Below are positions 50,150 to 61,157 of a stretch of 64,000 nucleotides of DNA, piece by piece. Each line of letters opens with the position of its first letter. The stretch's first letter is position 1. This DNA comes from Cunninghamella blakesleeana. Its lineage: Eukaryota > Mucoromycota > Mucoromycetes > Mucorales > Cunninghamellaceae. The notes under the pieces were generated by a model. That model searched no databases and had not been told where the DNA came from. It was given only the letters and a program-made list of their open reading frames with translations. The DNA lies in assembly GCA_017871115.1 (NCBI GenBank), contig JAFCIZ010000008.1, positions 62,001 to 126,000 on the forward strand, in the 5' to 3' direction. The position numbers and the translations under genes were made by a program.

Positions 50150-52298
50150 ATGGTTAGAATCACTTCAGCGAGATATATTCAAGCTTATGAAAGAATCAAA
50201 AGAGATTCGTTACAAGGAAACTGTATTATATTTGTTGCTCCTGATGTAGATGCTATCTGTTGTTGTAAAATTTTACAAGTAAGTATTAGGTTTTTCTCTT
50301 TCTTTTTCTTTTTTTGTATAATAAACTATAAACGTAGTTTTATATTTAAAAAAATTGTTTTTTTATATCTGAATAGAGTTTATTAAAACAAGATATTATT
50401 CAACATAAAATTGTACCTGTATCTGGATATCAAGATTTACAAAAAGCAAATGATGATTTAGTAGTTAAGGATGAGCAGGTAATAATAAAAAAGAAAAGCA
50501 ACTGAAAATCATGGATACTATAAATTTTGAACCTAGATTAATAATGAAAAGATTTTTTTTTTAAAAACCATATATATTTATGTAGTTACGTACCATTATT
50601 ATGATTAATTGTGGTGGTCATGTTGATGTATCTGAAATTCTTAAAGTGAACGAAAACATAACTATTTATATCATTGATAGCCATCGACCTTTACATTTAG
50701 AAAATTTTGTTGGACGCCATAATATATGCGTATTCGATGATGATGATGAAAATGAAAAAATGGAAGAGTTAATCAAGATTTATGAAGAAATATTTGTATG
50801 ATAACTATAATAATAACATTAATAATAACAATAATAACAACAATATAAATATTAATAATTAATGCGTATACTTAAATGAATTATATATATGTATATTTTT
50901 GTCGTTAACATAGTACCATGACTCTGATGATTCTGATATTGATAATACAACCGAAGAGTCTGATAATGATACAGAAGAAGATGAAGATGGAAGAGTACAA
51001 AGTAATCGACCTCGGCAACGACGTAAATTAGAAGATAGAATGGATGTAAATATAAATAAGATATAAAATTTTGTATATATCATATCATATATTAGATGCG
51101 AAAGAATTTCTAATTTCTATTTTATTTTTGTACTTAGAAAAGACAACGAAGACGTATGCATGAACAAAAATTACAAGAGTATTATGATAGTCTATATTAT
51201 GCTAATTCATCTGCTGGTCAAATGTATATCCTTGCAACTCAATTATCAAAAACAAATAATGAATTATTATGGTAAATAAATAAAGGAATAAACGAACAGA
51301 TGAACAAATAAATAAATGAATAAATACATATACATATTCAAATGATTATAACTGAAAAAATAGTAAAAAAGTATATATATATATATATATGATTTATTTA
51401 CCATATATAAATTTAATTATTTCTATTTTAGGCTAGCTATTACTGGAGTTACAGCACAGTATATCTTTGAGCGAAATGATACAGCTAAATATTTAGAATA
51501 TGTTAAACGATTCAGTGATGATGTAGCGTTATTCAATATGACTGCACAAACACCAACGCATTTAAATAAATCTGAAGATACCATTCAATGTGAAGATGAA
51601 TATAGATTTATGTTATTTAGACATTGGAGTTTATATGACAGTATGTTTCATTCAGGATATGTAGCAAGTAAATTAGGTGTATGGAGAGAATTTGGACAAA
51701 AACGTTTAAATAATATGTTTGCAAAAATGGGGTAAAATTATAAAATGAATGTTTGAAAATAAAATATTATATATATATAAAAGGAATTTTTTTTTAAAAT
51801 AATAGTTGTTCTTTTTATTTTCTTATATATATTTATAGATTTTCACTTCAACAGTGTCATCAAGTTTATACCCACATGGACATGGAATTGAAAAACATTT
51901 TACGTACAAAAATAGAAGCTGTGGCACCTTTATATGGATTAACAGATATTTGTTTCCCAAGCTTTTCACGTACTTATGGATGGAAATATAGATTATCAGC
52001 AAGTGATGTTGTGTATGCTTTAGCTACCTTATTAGAAACGAGCCCTTCAGCAGCTGCATCTTTAGGTGAATCCGTACAATGGAATAATGATCAAGATTGG
52101 GGGGAGTTGGATGATAATACAAATGACCATCCTGATGATTTGGGTAGTGTGCGAAGAAAATGGTGGATGCGGAATTTTTATACATCTTATGATTCTTTAA
52201 ATAGGTATATAAATAAAATTGAATAATAATAATAACAATAAGAGATATAATAACGAAATAATAATGGTAAGAGCGGCTCTGAATATTTAACTAATTTA

Positions 52299-52330
<32 letters not shown>

Positions 52331-53013
52331 GTATTGATGGTATTCAGCGTGGAATTGGATTATGTATGAAGATTCAAAAGGCTATTGTTAGACAAGGGAC
52401 TTCCATTATTGATAAAAAAAATACAAGAACTTTAAAGAGTTTTAGAATGGTACTTATTAAAGATGGACCTGATTTACCTTTGTTTCAACATCCATTAACG
52501 TTATCTAAATTAGCATTATTCTTAACAGACGCATACCGAGTAAGTGTTTTTTTTTAAAAAAAAATAAATAAATAAAATATTGTTTTGTTAATTAGTAGTA
52601 ACGATTAATCATTATAATTACCATTTTCTATTGTATTCATAGGAACATGGACGAAGGAATTTACCGTTTGTTATATCGTCTTTAGATGAGGAGCATGATT
52701 CATATTTAGTTGTTGCAAATACTGGAGCGCCTACATTTGGTGATATTCGAAAAAAGTAAGTATCGGTGAACTTTTTTTTATGACTCGAATAAATGTATAT
52801 ATTTAAAACACATTTTTACTTTTATCATTATTATTTATAAGCATTTTTTTATTTTTTATTTTTTATTTTAGTCGATTTGGTATTGCATTTCAAAAAGCTT
52901 CATCAGAAACAAACGCAAGAACTTCCTTTGATAGCTTCGAAACTTCAGTATTACAGATCCATAAAAATGATTTAGAACACTTTTTAGAAAAATTGTATAT
53001 AGGCTCATCATAA
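50150..53013 (+). CDS. CDC45: CDC45 DNA replication factor
   Basis: Ten exons: 50150-50278, 50377-50478, 50586-50795, 50914-51045, 51138-51271, 51432-51731, 51839-52204, 52332-52539, 52643-52755, 52872-53013; 611 residues, normal for the family. The N-terminus shows the RecJ/DHH-like fold (IIFVAPDVDAICCCKILQ, then VPVSGYQDLQ, MINCGGHVDV and IYIIDSHRPLHLENF). An acidic loop at about residues 148-180 is followed by basic RPRQRRK. Later landmarks include WLAITGVT, YGLTDICFPSFSRTYGWKY and the C-terminal FGIAFQKASSET. Cdc45 joins MCM2-7 and GINS to form the replicative helicase. All phases close. It diverges from the Red1-like gene. Confidence 0.96.
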
Positions 53014-53395
53014 TCATTTATCATTATTTTCATGTATAAAAACTTTTTTTTTTCTCGAACTTTCCATCATCAATAATAATATCAATAAAATCTTTATATT
53101 AATTTCCAATAAATATCATTTTTGAATAAAAATCATCACGACTTAATTAATTCCACCAACAAATAAATAATCATTGCTATTAATATTTCTGAAAGTATGG
53201 GTAATTATTCGTTTTTTTTTTCTTTTACGGTGGTGGTCAAGTATAAATTGTTTTATAAATACATTATATATGTTGATCTGAAATTTATAATTTATTGAAA
53301 CAGGATCTTTATTTCGATTAAAGGAAAGAGTGAACCAATAAGAAAAATGATGAACATGTATCAGGGTTGTCCAATAAATAATAATGATGTTTAGC

Positions 53396-53473
53396 CTAAG
53401 TATTTTTGTCAACCTATCAAAAAAAATTAAATAATAATAATAAAATAGAGTTAATAACTGCTGTTTATCCAGC

Positions 53474-53504
<31 letters not shown>

Positions 53505-54439
53505 GGCTCACAGGAAGGAAAAGTTTGAATTCGGCGGGTAATTCATCTTCACTATATAATCGATCAGTAAAATAAATTCGCCTTAAACGACAATTAGCAT
53601 GCACGGTGACTCTAGAAGTTTCGACATAATTGGTAGCATAAGCTCTTTTGACTAGATCTGCCAAATCAAACGTCATTTGATTCCAACCGGGTTCCAAACG
53701 TAAAGGCATAGTAGTGATTTTAGGTTTGACACGAGTAGCTAGTTGATAATTGGATGCACGAAATCGTCTTATTTGCTTTTTGTCATCTATAACTTGTATT
53801 TCAAAAGAAACATATCGATCCATATTTTTAACAATAAAAACAACATATGGTAATTTGATGCCCAATGTGGGTGGTGATGAACGTTGAGTAGATAAACCTA
53901 AAGGTGGACAAGTGATATAAGTAGTAGAAAGGTGGTTGGATATTAACTCTATAACGTTGGAACTAATCATTTCATCTTGTACGATTTCTATTCTTGATAT
54001 AATTTCATTCAGAGGTTTTTTTTCTTTTTCTTCGTATTCTTCGCCTACTTCTTCGAGTTTATTATCATTATCTTTATTTTCTAGTCTATCTTTATTATTG
54101 CTGTTATTGTTGCTGTCCTTATCTTCTATACTTTTTATATTATTTTTTTCTGCTTCATGGAGTGTCCATAACTGTAGTGGTTCATTACTAATAGGATGTT
54201 TATGTTATTAAAATAAAGACTGATATATACATATATATATATATATATGTTCGTAATTTATATAACTTTTTTTTTTGTTATTTACCCAACACTATATAAA
54301 ATAGAAAGAAACCCTGACTATGTTATAAATATATAAAAAAATATAAATATAAAAAATATAAATATTATAGATTGAATTATATGCTTAGAATTGATCTAGT
54401 TAAATAATAGAATTGTACCTGAAAAGTATTTCTAAACAT
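53396..54439 (-). CDS. CFAP20: CFAP20 homologue (cilia- and flagella-associated protein 20, DUF667)
   Basis: Four exons on the minus strand: 54439-54419, 54317-54286, 54187-53512, 53413-53396; 248 residues. The spliced start [25 protein letters not shown] and the later [55 protein letters not shown] and [20 protein letters not shown] match CFAP20 closely, ending in [16 protein letters not shown]. The two micro-exons (21 and 32 nt) and the 18-nt last exon are supported because their phases rebuild the conserved text; the last donor is GTGAGC. Between LQLW and STTY there are about 79 residues instead of roughly 30, an acidic Asn-rich insertion. In animals and algae CFAP20 is an inner-junction protein of axonemal doublets. 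A non-ciliary role would be needed in a non-flagellated fungus. Confidence 0.93.
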
Positions 54440-54636
54440 TTTATTTTATTTTTAAAAAAGAAAGGGAATAATAAGTAAACGACAGAAGAATATGAATTTT
54501 TTATAAAAAATATTTTAAATTTTAATCTCAGCCTTATTTTTTGCTTGAAAAAAAAAAAATAGTTTTCTAGGGGCAATTGGGTTTTTTTTTCTCTCTTCCA
54601 CTTATTTTTTTTAAAAAATAAATAGAGCAGAATAGA
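54440..54636. promoter_or_regulatory. Shared divergent promoter, CFAP20 and COQ7
   Basis: About 200 bp between oppositely directed start codons. It contains A/T homopolymer tracts and a pyrimidine-rich stretch (near 54580-54610) ahead of COQ7. The two genes probably share one nucleosome-free promoter. No specific factor site is evident. Confidence 0.5.
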
Positions 54637-55422
54637 ATGTTATCTAGACAATTGATACGAAATCAAGTACGTTATTTTTCCAATACAAAATATAGATTCA
54701 ACAATAGCAATAATAATAATAGTAATAATGAGCAACATACAATGCCACCACCATCCGTTTCTAATAGACCTTTAACAGAACAAGAAAAAAAACAGTTGGA
54801 ACCAATGATACGGGTAGATCAGTCTGGAGAAGTAGGTGCTTATTATATTTATAAAGGACAAATGGCAGTATTAGGTCGAGATAAAAATTTGAGACCTTTA
54901 TTACAAGAAATGTGGGATCAAGAAAAGAAACACTTGGAATTATTCAGTGATTTGATTGGTGAACATCGTGTTCGTCCTAGTTTATTACGTCCTGTATGGG
55001 AGGTTGCTGGTTTTGCTGTTGGGGCTGGTACTGCATTGTTGGGAAAAGAAGCTGCTATGGCATGTACTGAAGCTGTTGAAACGGTTATTGGACATCATTA
55101 TAATGATCAGCTTCGTGAATTATTTGAAATGAAAGATCATAATAAAGACTTGACCTATCTCTCCGAAGTAAGTTTTAAATGAAAATAAATAGTGTAGGAT
55201 TATTATTATTTTTTATTTACTAATGTATATCTAATTATTCTTATTATCTTTTATATTGGATCATAACTATTTTAGACTATCGCTAAGTGTAGAGATGAAG
55301 AATTAGAACACCTTGATACAGCTGTCGAACATGATGCTCACCGTGCACCTTTCCACTCTGCCCTTTCAGCTGTCATTAAACAAGGGTGCAAAACTGCCAT
55401 TTGGATTGCAGAACGTGTTTAA
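54637..55422 (+). CDS. COQ7: 5-demethoxyubiquinone hydroxylase Coq7, mitochondrial
   Basis: Exons 54637-55167 and 55276-55422, phase-0 intron; 225 residues. The enzyme hydroxylates demethoxyubiquinone late in ubiquinone synthesis on the matrix face of the inner membrane. The di-iron ligands are visible: Glu in IRVDQSGEVGAYYIY, the ExxH pair in WDQEKKHLELF, Glu in EAVETVIGHHY and the second ExxH in RDEELEHLD from exon 2. A hydrophobic stretch FAVGAGTALLG is the membrane-associated helix region. The first 30 or so residues (MLSRQLIRNQVRYFSNTKYRF) are basic with no acids, a good mitochondrial presequence, followed by an Asn/Ser run. Length is typical. A C16 tract lies 28 bp after the stop. Confidence 0.96.
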
Positions 55423-55449
55423 TTATCACCTGATCTTTTCTTTTCTCTT

Positions 55450-55465
55450 CCCCCCCCCCCCCCCT
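55450..55465. repeat. C homopolymer, 16 bases
   Basis: A run of 16 C in the COQ7 3' UTR or just beyond it. GC homopolymers are otherwise almost absent from this window. Confidence 0.85.
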
Positions 55466-55757
55466 ACATTGTATTAAATATCATTTTTTTCCATACTGTT
55501 CATCACTCTTTTCTTGATAATATATAAATATATTTATCTAATCTATTTTTTTTTATCGTTGTCCAATGAATAAAAATAATACCAAATAATAATAAAATAA
55601 GAATCGTAATAATAATAATATTATTAAATCAATAAATTAGTAAGTAATAGTTGTAATGGTTGTAATAAAGGTGTAATAAAAGAAATTAAAAATATAATAA
55701 TGAAAGATGGTATCTATAAATATAAATATTAAAAGAATGATTTTTTATGCTGTTATT

Positions 55758-56563
55758 TCATTTAAAAAATATATAATAAGCAACGATAACAGATATAACG
55801 ATAAACAAAGTCATAAAACACATTATAGATGCTGATTGTTTGTCTGCCATTTTTTGAAAATTATGCATAGTTTTTCCAAGGATATTACCCGTATTTGAAA
55901 ATTGATCATTCTATTGCATAATATATAAATATAGCTATTATTAATCCTTTTTCTTCTTCATTTTTACCATGATATCCTATTTATTATTATTAGCATTTCT
56001 ACTATTCTAATATCTTACCATAGTATCTAATAAACCATTACCATGACGAATTTCTTCTCCAATTTTACCAGTAATCTAATAATATAAATATGCACCAATT
56101 GTTATTTAATAAATATAATGTTGTTTATTACTATTATTATCATTTTTCTTTCTTTTATTTTTTTTAAATAGTTTATATTATAGAACCTACGCTTTTTAAT
56201 ATATTCACTTTCGCAGATAATCCAGCAATACGATCATCATTTTGACTTTCAAGGTACTCTAAATCATTGTCATCCATTTTTATTTGAGTTGATCGATCAG
56301 GTGAGGATCGGGCACTTCCAAACATTGATGAAGACGGTGATGGTGTATGTTGTCTAGATAGATGATCTCCAAACAAAGCTGTTCGATTATGTAAATTTTG
56401 ATAGGACCTAGAGTATTTTAAAGAAGAAAAAAGGAAGTTTTTTTGTTAATTAGTACTCTTTTATAATAAAAAAATGATACTAATAAAGAAAAAAAAACAT
56501 AGTAAGAAAAATTTAAAATAATAGTATATACCTTACACTACTTTGACCAAATTGTCTTGACAT
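55758..56563 (-). CDS. BET1: Bet1-type Qc-SNARE (ER-Golgi)
   Basis: Four exons on the minus strand: 56563-56532, 56407-56191, 56075-56019, 55910-55758; 152 residues. The start MSRQFGQSSVRSYQNLHNRTALFGDHL resembles yeast Bet1 (RTxLFG). A Ser/Pro-rich linker leads to the SNARE motif at about residues 66-125 (DRIAGLSAKVNILKSV, ITGKIGEEIRHGNGLLDTM, NDQFSNTGNILGKTMHNF), then a C-terminal membrane anchor (FMTLFIVISVIVAYYIFF) ending in Lys. Bet1 works with Sed5, Bos1 and Sec22 in fusion of COPII vesicles, the traffic step whose vesicles are formed with SEC16. The central zero-layer position, usually Gln in Q-SNAREs, aligns with Gly in RHGNG. The family call is firm from the end-to-end match. Confidence 0.92.
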
Positions 56564-57202
56564 AATAATAAAAATAATAATCTATTTTAATAAAAATAAA
56601 AAAGTTATGAAAAAGAAAAAGAGAGGAGAAAAAAGAAATCCACCAGATAAATTTTTCATCATAAAATAATTCAAAGCGGGAATTGAAATTGCCAAAAATT
56701 GTTCTTTTTTTTATTTAAAGATTAATATTCAGGTTAATTATTCATTTGTCTCCATAAATTATAAATAAATTGACTTGGTTTTTCCAACAGATTAATTCTC
56801 ATAATATGGTTTTAAAAATAAAATAATTTGTATAAAAAAAATTATTATTACGCACAAATTATGTCAATTTTTTGGAGCCTTAAAAGGAAACCTACCATTC
56901 ATAGTTAGTTGATTTCTTTTTACGGATTCCAAATATTTCCATAGTCAAAGTGTGTATAGTAAAACTCATAATAAAAACAAGATCTTTTTTTTAATGCATA
57001 CTTTTAAATTTATCAAATTCATATACCTGCTTAAATATCAATTATGTATATATTATTATAGACAATTTAATTTATTTTAATAAATAAATAATAAATAAAT
57101 ATATTTAAATTTAACCAGAAATAAAAATAACTATGTAGATAAATCATAATCCTTTTTTTTTTTTTTTTTTTTTTGCAAGTTGTAAATAAGCAAATAAAGA
57201 AC
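56564..57202. other. Spacer between BET1 start and acyl-CoA oxidase 3' end
   Basis: About 640 bp, AT-rich, with a T run of about 22 at 57152-57174 next to the oxidase stop. It includes the BET1 promoter and the oxidase 3' UTR. No gene visible. Confidence 0.55.
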
Positions 57203-59058
57203 TTATTTAGCCACTCTTTCAGTTAAAGGTCTGATATATTTATCGTGGTAGTCAGGTACACCAATAGCTTTAGGAGCTTGTAAAAGAGTATCAAAGTAAG
57301 CTTGATAAATATCACCATCGTATTTAGCTATAGGAGCCTTAAGTACAAAATCAGGAAGACCCCAAGCATCTGTTAAACCAATAACTTGATGACGAAGGCT
57401 TTTACAAACGGATTTATATAAACGATCGACAGCTTTAACGTGTTCAGGGGTGAAATAACCGCTCTTATAAAATTGATCACTATATTTAGTCAAGACGTGG
57501 AGACCCCAAAGGCCTGTTAATTTATTCAATATAACCACTACTTTTTCATCATCAATGGTTGGGTGGGGGCGGGTACGACCAAATCTATTGGCATTATCTT
57601 CAAATAAGAAGGTAGCAGCATGCAATTCAGCAATACGAATGGAATCCATGACAAGATCACTTTCAGATTTTCCTTCTTTTTCCACAGCTTGATTCAAATC
57701 GTTAAGTCGTTTCACAAGGACAGTGTGTAAAGCATCAGTGATGAGACTGAAATCTTTCAAACAAGCTTCAATATCATTAGGTTGGACATCCCAAGTGGTT
57801 TTGGCTAAACGTTCTTTGGCATTTAATACATAGTGCATAGAAGATTGGAATTGAAGTTCAGGATAATCATCATAGTCTAATTTTTGTGCTAAACGTGTTC
57901 TTAAAATCTTGGTAGTTTGTTGGGCCAAGACAATATTATCACCGCCACCAGTTGTATGTACACCGAAATCATTTGTAATTTGTCCAATATTATTATAGGC
58001 ATTATAACTATGACCTCCACCAGAACGACGGCATGTTTCTAAAATATCAGTACAATACCATCCGACTAAACTCTTGAGACATCCAGAAATGGCATGAAGA
58101 TCACCCATATGATTTAAAAATGCAAATTCATCCATAGATCCACCACCTGTTAACACTTCAAATTGTTTATCTAAGGTTTCATAAGAGGCTTGTACCATAT
58201 ACATAAAGGCAATACCTGGTATAATGTTGACATAATGTGATTGGTAATCCATAATTTGTTGATTTTTAGGTCCTTGTCTACGGACGACACCATATCTTGT
58301 TGCAATAACAAGGGCTTGTGTTACCATTTTAATCATACCTACAAGAATATATTGAAAAAACAAAAAGAATAGAAAAAGTTAATAACAATGCAATAATAAA
58401 AAAAAACATTCCTTATGTTATTATATGATGATTACCTTGTACTAAAGTAAGACGTTCTGGAATTAAAGTAGCGTACATAACAACAGGATTAGGAGGCTCA
58501 TGGAAGGTACCATCACGGTCTAATTTAACCCATTTTGATAATAAGTCGGATCTTGGAATGCGAACTTTACGGAATTGGATCCAACCATTATCTAAACCTT
58601 GACGACCTATATTTATGATGAGGAAGGAAAAAAAGAAAAAAAGAAAAAATGATGATAACTTGGTTAATAAATATTAAATCATAATAATAATAATAATATA
58701 TTTCACGTACCAACTTTAGCACCAACATCACCAGCGATAACATTAGGCATAAGTTCCCCAGTATTTGTATCACGAAGTTGTACTACAAACCAGTTAAGGC
58801 CTTTATGTTTTCCATTAATATATGTTTGAGCAATCACAACTGTATGAGTAGCTGTACAACCTGCCATACCGATCCATATTTTTGCAGAAGTAATATTAGG
58901 TGAGTCAATAATAAATTCATCAGTATTAGGATCATAAGTAGCTGTTGTTTCTAATTCTCGTAAAGCTGAACTATGACCAAGTTCTGTCTATATATTTTAA
59001 ATATATAAGAAAAAGATCATATTAGAAATAAATCAATAAAAATATGATTCATTACAGT

Positions 59059-59101
<43 letters not shown>

Positions 59102-59816
59102 ATATAACTTTTTTTTTTTTTACCATAGCAAAACAACCAATAACACTGTAATTATCGATTAAAGGACTCCAGTATTTCTTTTGTTCTTCACTTGCCATCA
59201 TATTCATCACATTACGGAAAAGTAAATCATGTACAAGAAGACGCATACCAAAACTTTCAGAATAAGTAGTAAGAGCTTTGATAAGATCCATTGTAAATTC
59301 ATCATTTTTTGTTGTTTTTTTAATTTGAGCTACTTTATAAATTTGACCCATAGTACTAAATAAATATAATATATTATTTTCATTATTATTCTTGTTAATA
59401 GATATATTATTTTATTATATTTCATTTTATATTCTTACAATTCACGAAGTTCTTCGCGCGACATTTCTAAAAAGTTTCTAGGAGGTTGGACAACTAATTC
59501 AGGGTCTCTTTTAATAAATTCAAACGCGGCTTGCTGTTATATAAACAATATATAAGTTTTTTTTATCTATATTATATTATATTATTATGACTATTATTTA
59601 TTTTACTTCTCTAATATAAGCAGTTTCACCACCAGCCCAGAATTTAGCTAAAGAGTTGATATTAAATTCAGCTGCTTCACGTTCTCTTTTCATATCGGTT
59701 ACTGTTAATTTTGACTGAGAAGAAGGAGTTAAATTAAGTTGAGACTTAATTTGATTTAAACGTTCTAAGGCTGCTTTAGCATTAGGATCAGTTGAAGCGG
59801 ATAAAGGAATAGTCAT
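57203..59816 (-). CDS. POX1: Acyl-CoA oxidase (peroxisomal beta-oxidation)
   Basis: Six exons on the minus strand: 59816-59607, 59533-59439, 59355-59124, 58987-58711, 58606-58436, 58338-57203; 706 residues, normal for the family. The enzyme makes trans-2-enoyl-CoA and hydrogen peroxide using FAD. Landmarks: NFLEMSREELRE, the FAD-binding segment CFAMTELGHSS rebuilt across exons 3-4, WIGMAGCTATHTVV, GDVGAKVGRQGLDNGW, RIPRSDLLSKW, RYGVVRRQG, YGKnown-type loop replaced by MDYQSHYVNIIPGIAF, and the C-terminal domain with GGHSYNAYNNIGQ (conserved active-site region) and LLAQQTTKILRT-like VLAQQTTKIL. The C-terminus is TERVAK, not an SKL-type PTS1, so import may use another route as in some yeasts. 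Intron 3 carries a (GA)14 run. Confidence 0.93.
59071..59098. repeat. (GA)14 microsatellite in an acyl-CoA oxidase intron
   Basis: Perfect GA dinucleotide run directly after a TATA run, inside the third intron of the oxidase gene, close to the donor side of exon 3. On the transcribed strand it reads (TC)n. Confidence 0.85.
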
Positions 59817-60186
59817 ATTTTATATATATATATATATTTAATTAAACTATAATAAATTTAAAAGATGGTTAAAAGAAAAAGAAGTTAAAAGTATGAATGA
59901 TTTTTTTTTTTTTTTAAATTTGGAAATATTGAACCCCACAATTTTTTTAAGCGGACTAAATATTAAAAAATTAAATCCGGCATGTGATTTGATTTTTTTT
60001 TTGCATTATGATTTTTCTAACCATTTAAACGTACTATTCTTCTACTTTATTGTTTTTTATTTTATATTTTTTAATATATAAAAGGGCTTTTTTATTTAAA
60101 TATATATATGGTTATTATTTTGTAGTTTTATTATTATTATTATTATTAATATTTTGGGCATACGTGCATGTTTTTAAGAAAAAAGT

Positions 60187-60302
60187 AAAGGCTGAACTAT
60201 TTTATTTTATTAAATTATGTATTTATGTTATGTGTAAATACTTTAAAGGCTGAACTATTTTTTATTTATGTTAAATATGTTTGTTTTTTAGAAAGGCTGA
60301 AC
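60187..60302 (+). repeat. Three spaced copies of AAAGGCTGAAC
   Basis: Exact 11-base copies start at 60187, 60245 and 60292; the first two extend to AAAGGCTGAACTATTTT. They are spaced by 58 and 47 bases and lie about 370-490 bp upstream of the oxidase start. They may be binding sites or a decayed tandem repeat. Confidence 0.6.
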
Positions 60303-60644
60303 ATATTAACCTTTACACCGTTCGGGTTTTTAACTTTTTTTTTCAAAGACTTTTTTTTTCTTTGGTGCCTCTTTTTCTCTCTCTTTTCCTTTCTCAACTT
60401 TTATTATTATTTTTAAGAATAAAAGCATATTTTAAAAATACCTCTATTTATTTTTGGATTTAATCTATATTAATACTGAATGCATATCAACCAACTTTTG
60501 ATTATATTAAAATATTATTCTTTTAAAAATGAATATAATAATAATATATAATATTGGGAAATCTTATTATGTAATATGTATATATATATATATGTATTTA
60601 TTAATCTTATAAGATATATTAAATATACCTTTTAAAAAAATTAT

Positions 60645-60712
60645 GAAAGGGGTGAAGGTGGGGGAGGTGGGAGAGAAAGAGGGGAGGGGGGGAGAGGAGA
60701 GGAAAGTGAAGA
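60645..60712 (+). repeat. G-rich homopurine tract, possible G-quadruplex
   Basis: About 68 bases almost entirely A and G with runs of 4, 5, 3, 4 and 7 G, in DNA that is otherwise around four-fifths A/T. The spacing of the G runs fits an intramolecular quadruplex on the plus strand. Confidence 0.75.
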
Positions 60713-61157
60713 GATGTAGTTATATATTTTTTTAAACTTTTTGGAAAGAAAAAGGAAAAACGAGGGAAAAAAAATGATAATTTTTATTAAAGGGAGGGAA
60801 AAAAGGAACAATGAATAATCTAATCATATATTATCCATTTTAGTATTTGATATTATAAATACAGAAATATTTATTAGCAATAGTGAAAAAAACGTGGTAG
60901 ATCACTTTCTTGGTATTTCTTGGATGGAAAATCATTTGAAGAAGAAATATAAGTTATAATTCTAATATAGATTATTATTAGCGGGAATCGAAATAATTCA
61001 TATTTATAAAAAAAATAAAAACCTTTAATTATATATAAAAATATACCTTTTTTATTTCTTCCTTTCTTTCTTTCTCTCTCTCTCTCTTTTTTTTTTCGTT
61101 TTTCATAATTTTTATTATTCATATATACCAACCCATTATTATTAATTCAATCAATAT

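Larger units (their letters stand above)
59817..61157. promoter_or_regulatory. Divergent regulatory region, acyl-CoA oxidase and PPxY gene
   Basis: About 1.3 kb between two divergent starts. It includes three copies of AAAGGCTGAAC at 60187-60197, 60245-60255 and 60292-60302, a strongly G-rich purine tract at 60645-60712 and a second short minus-strand frame (60874-61131) judged non-coding. A TC-rich tract at 61070-61090 lies just upstream of the PPxY gene. Confidence 0.5.

Noticed and set aside
60050..60463. Several overlapping plus-strand frames of 60-67 codons
   Set aside because: All are Phe/Leu/Tyr-rich and arise from T-rich DNA around the AAAGGCTGAAC repeats; mutually overlapping with no consistent frame.
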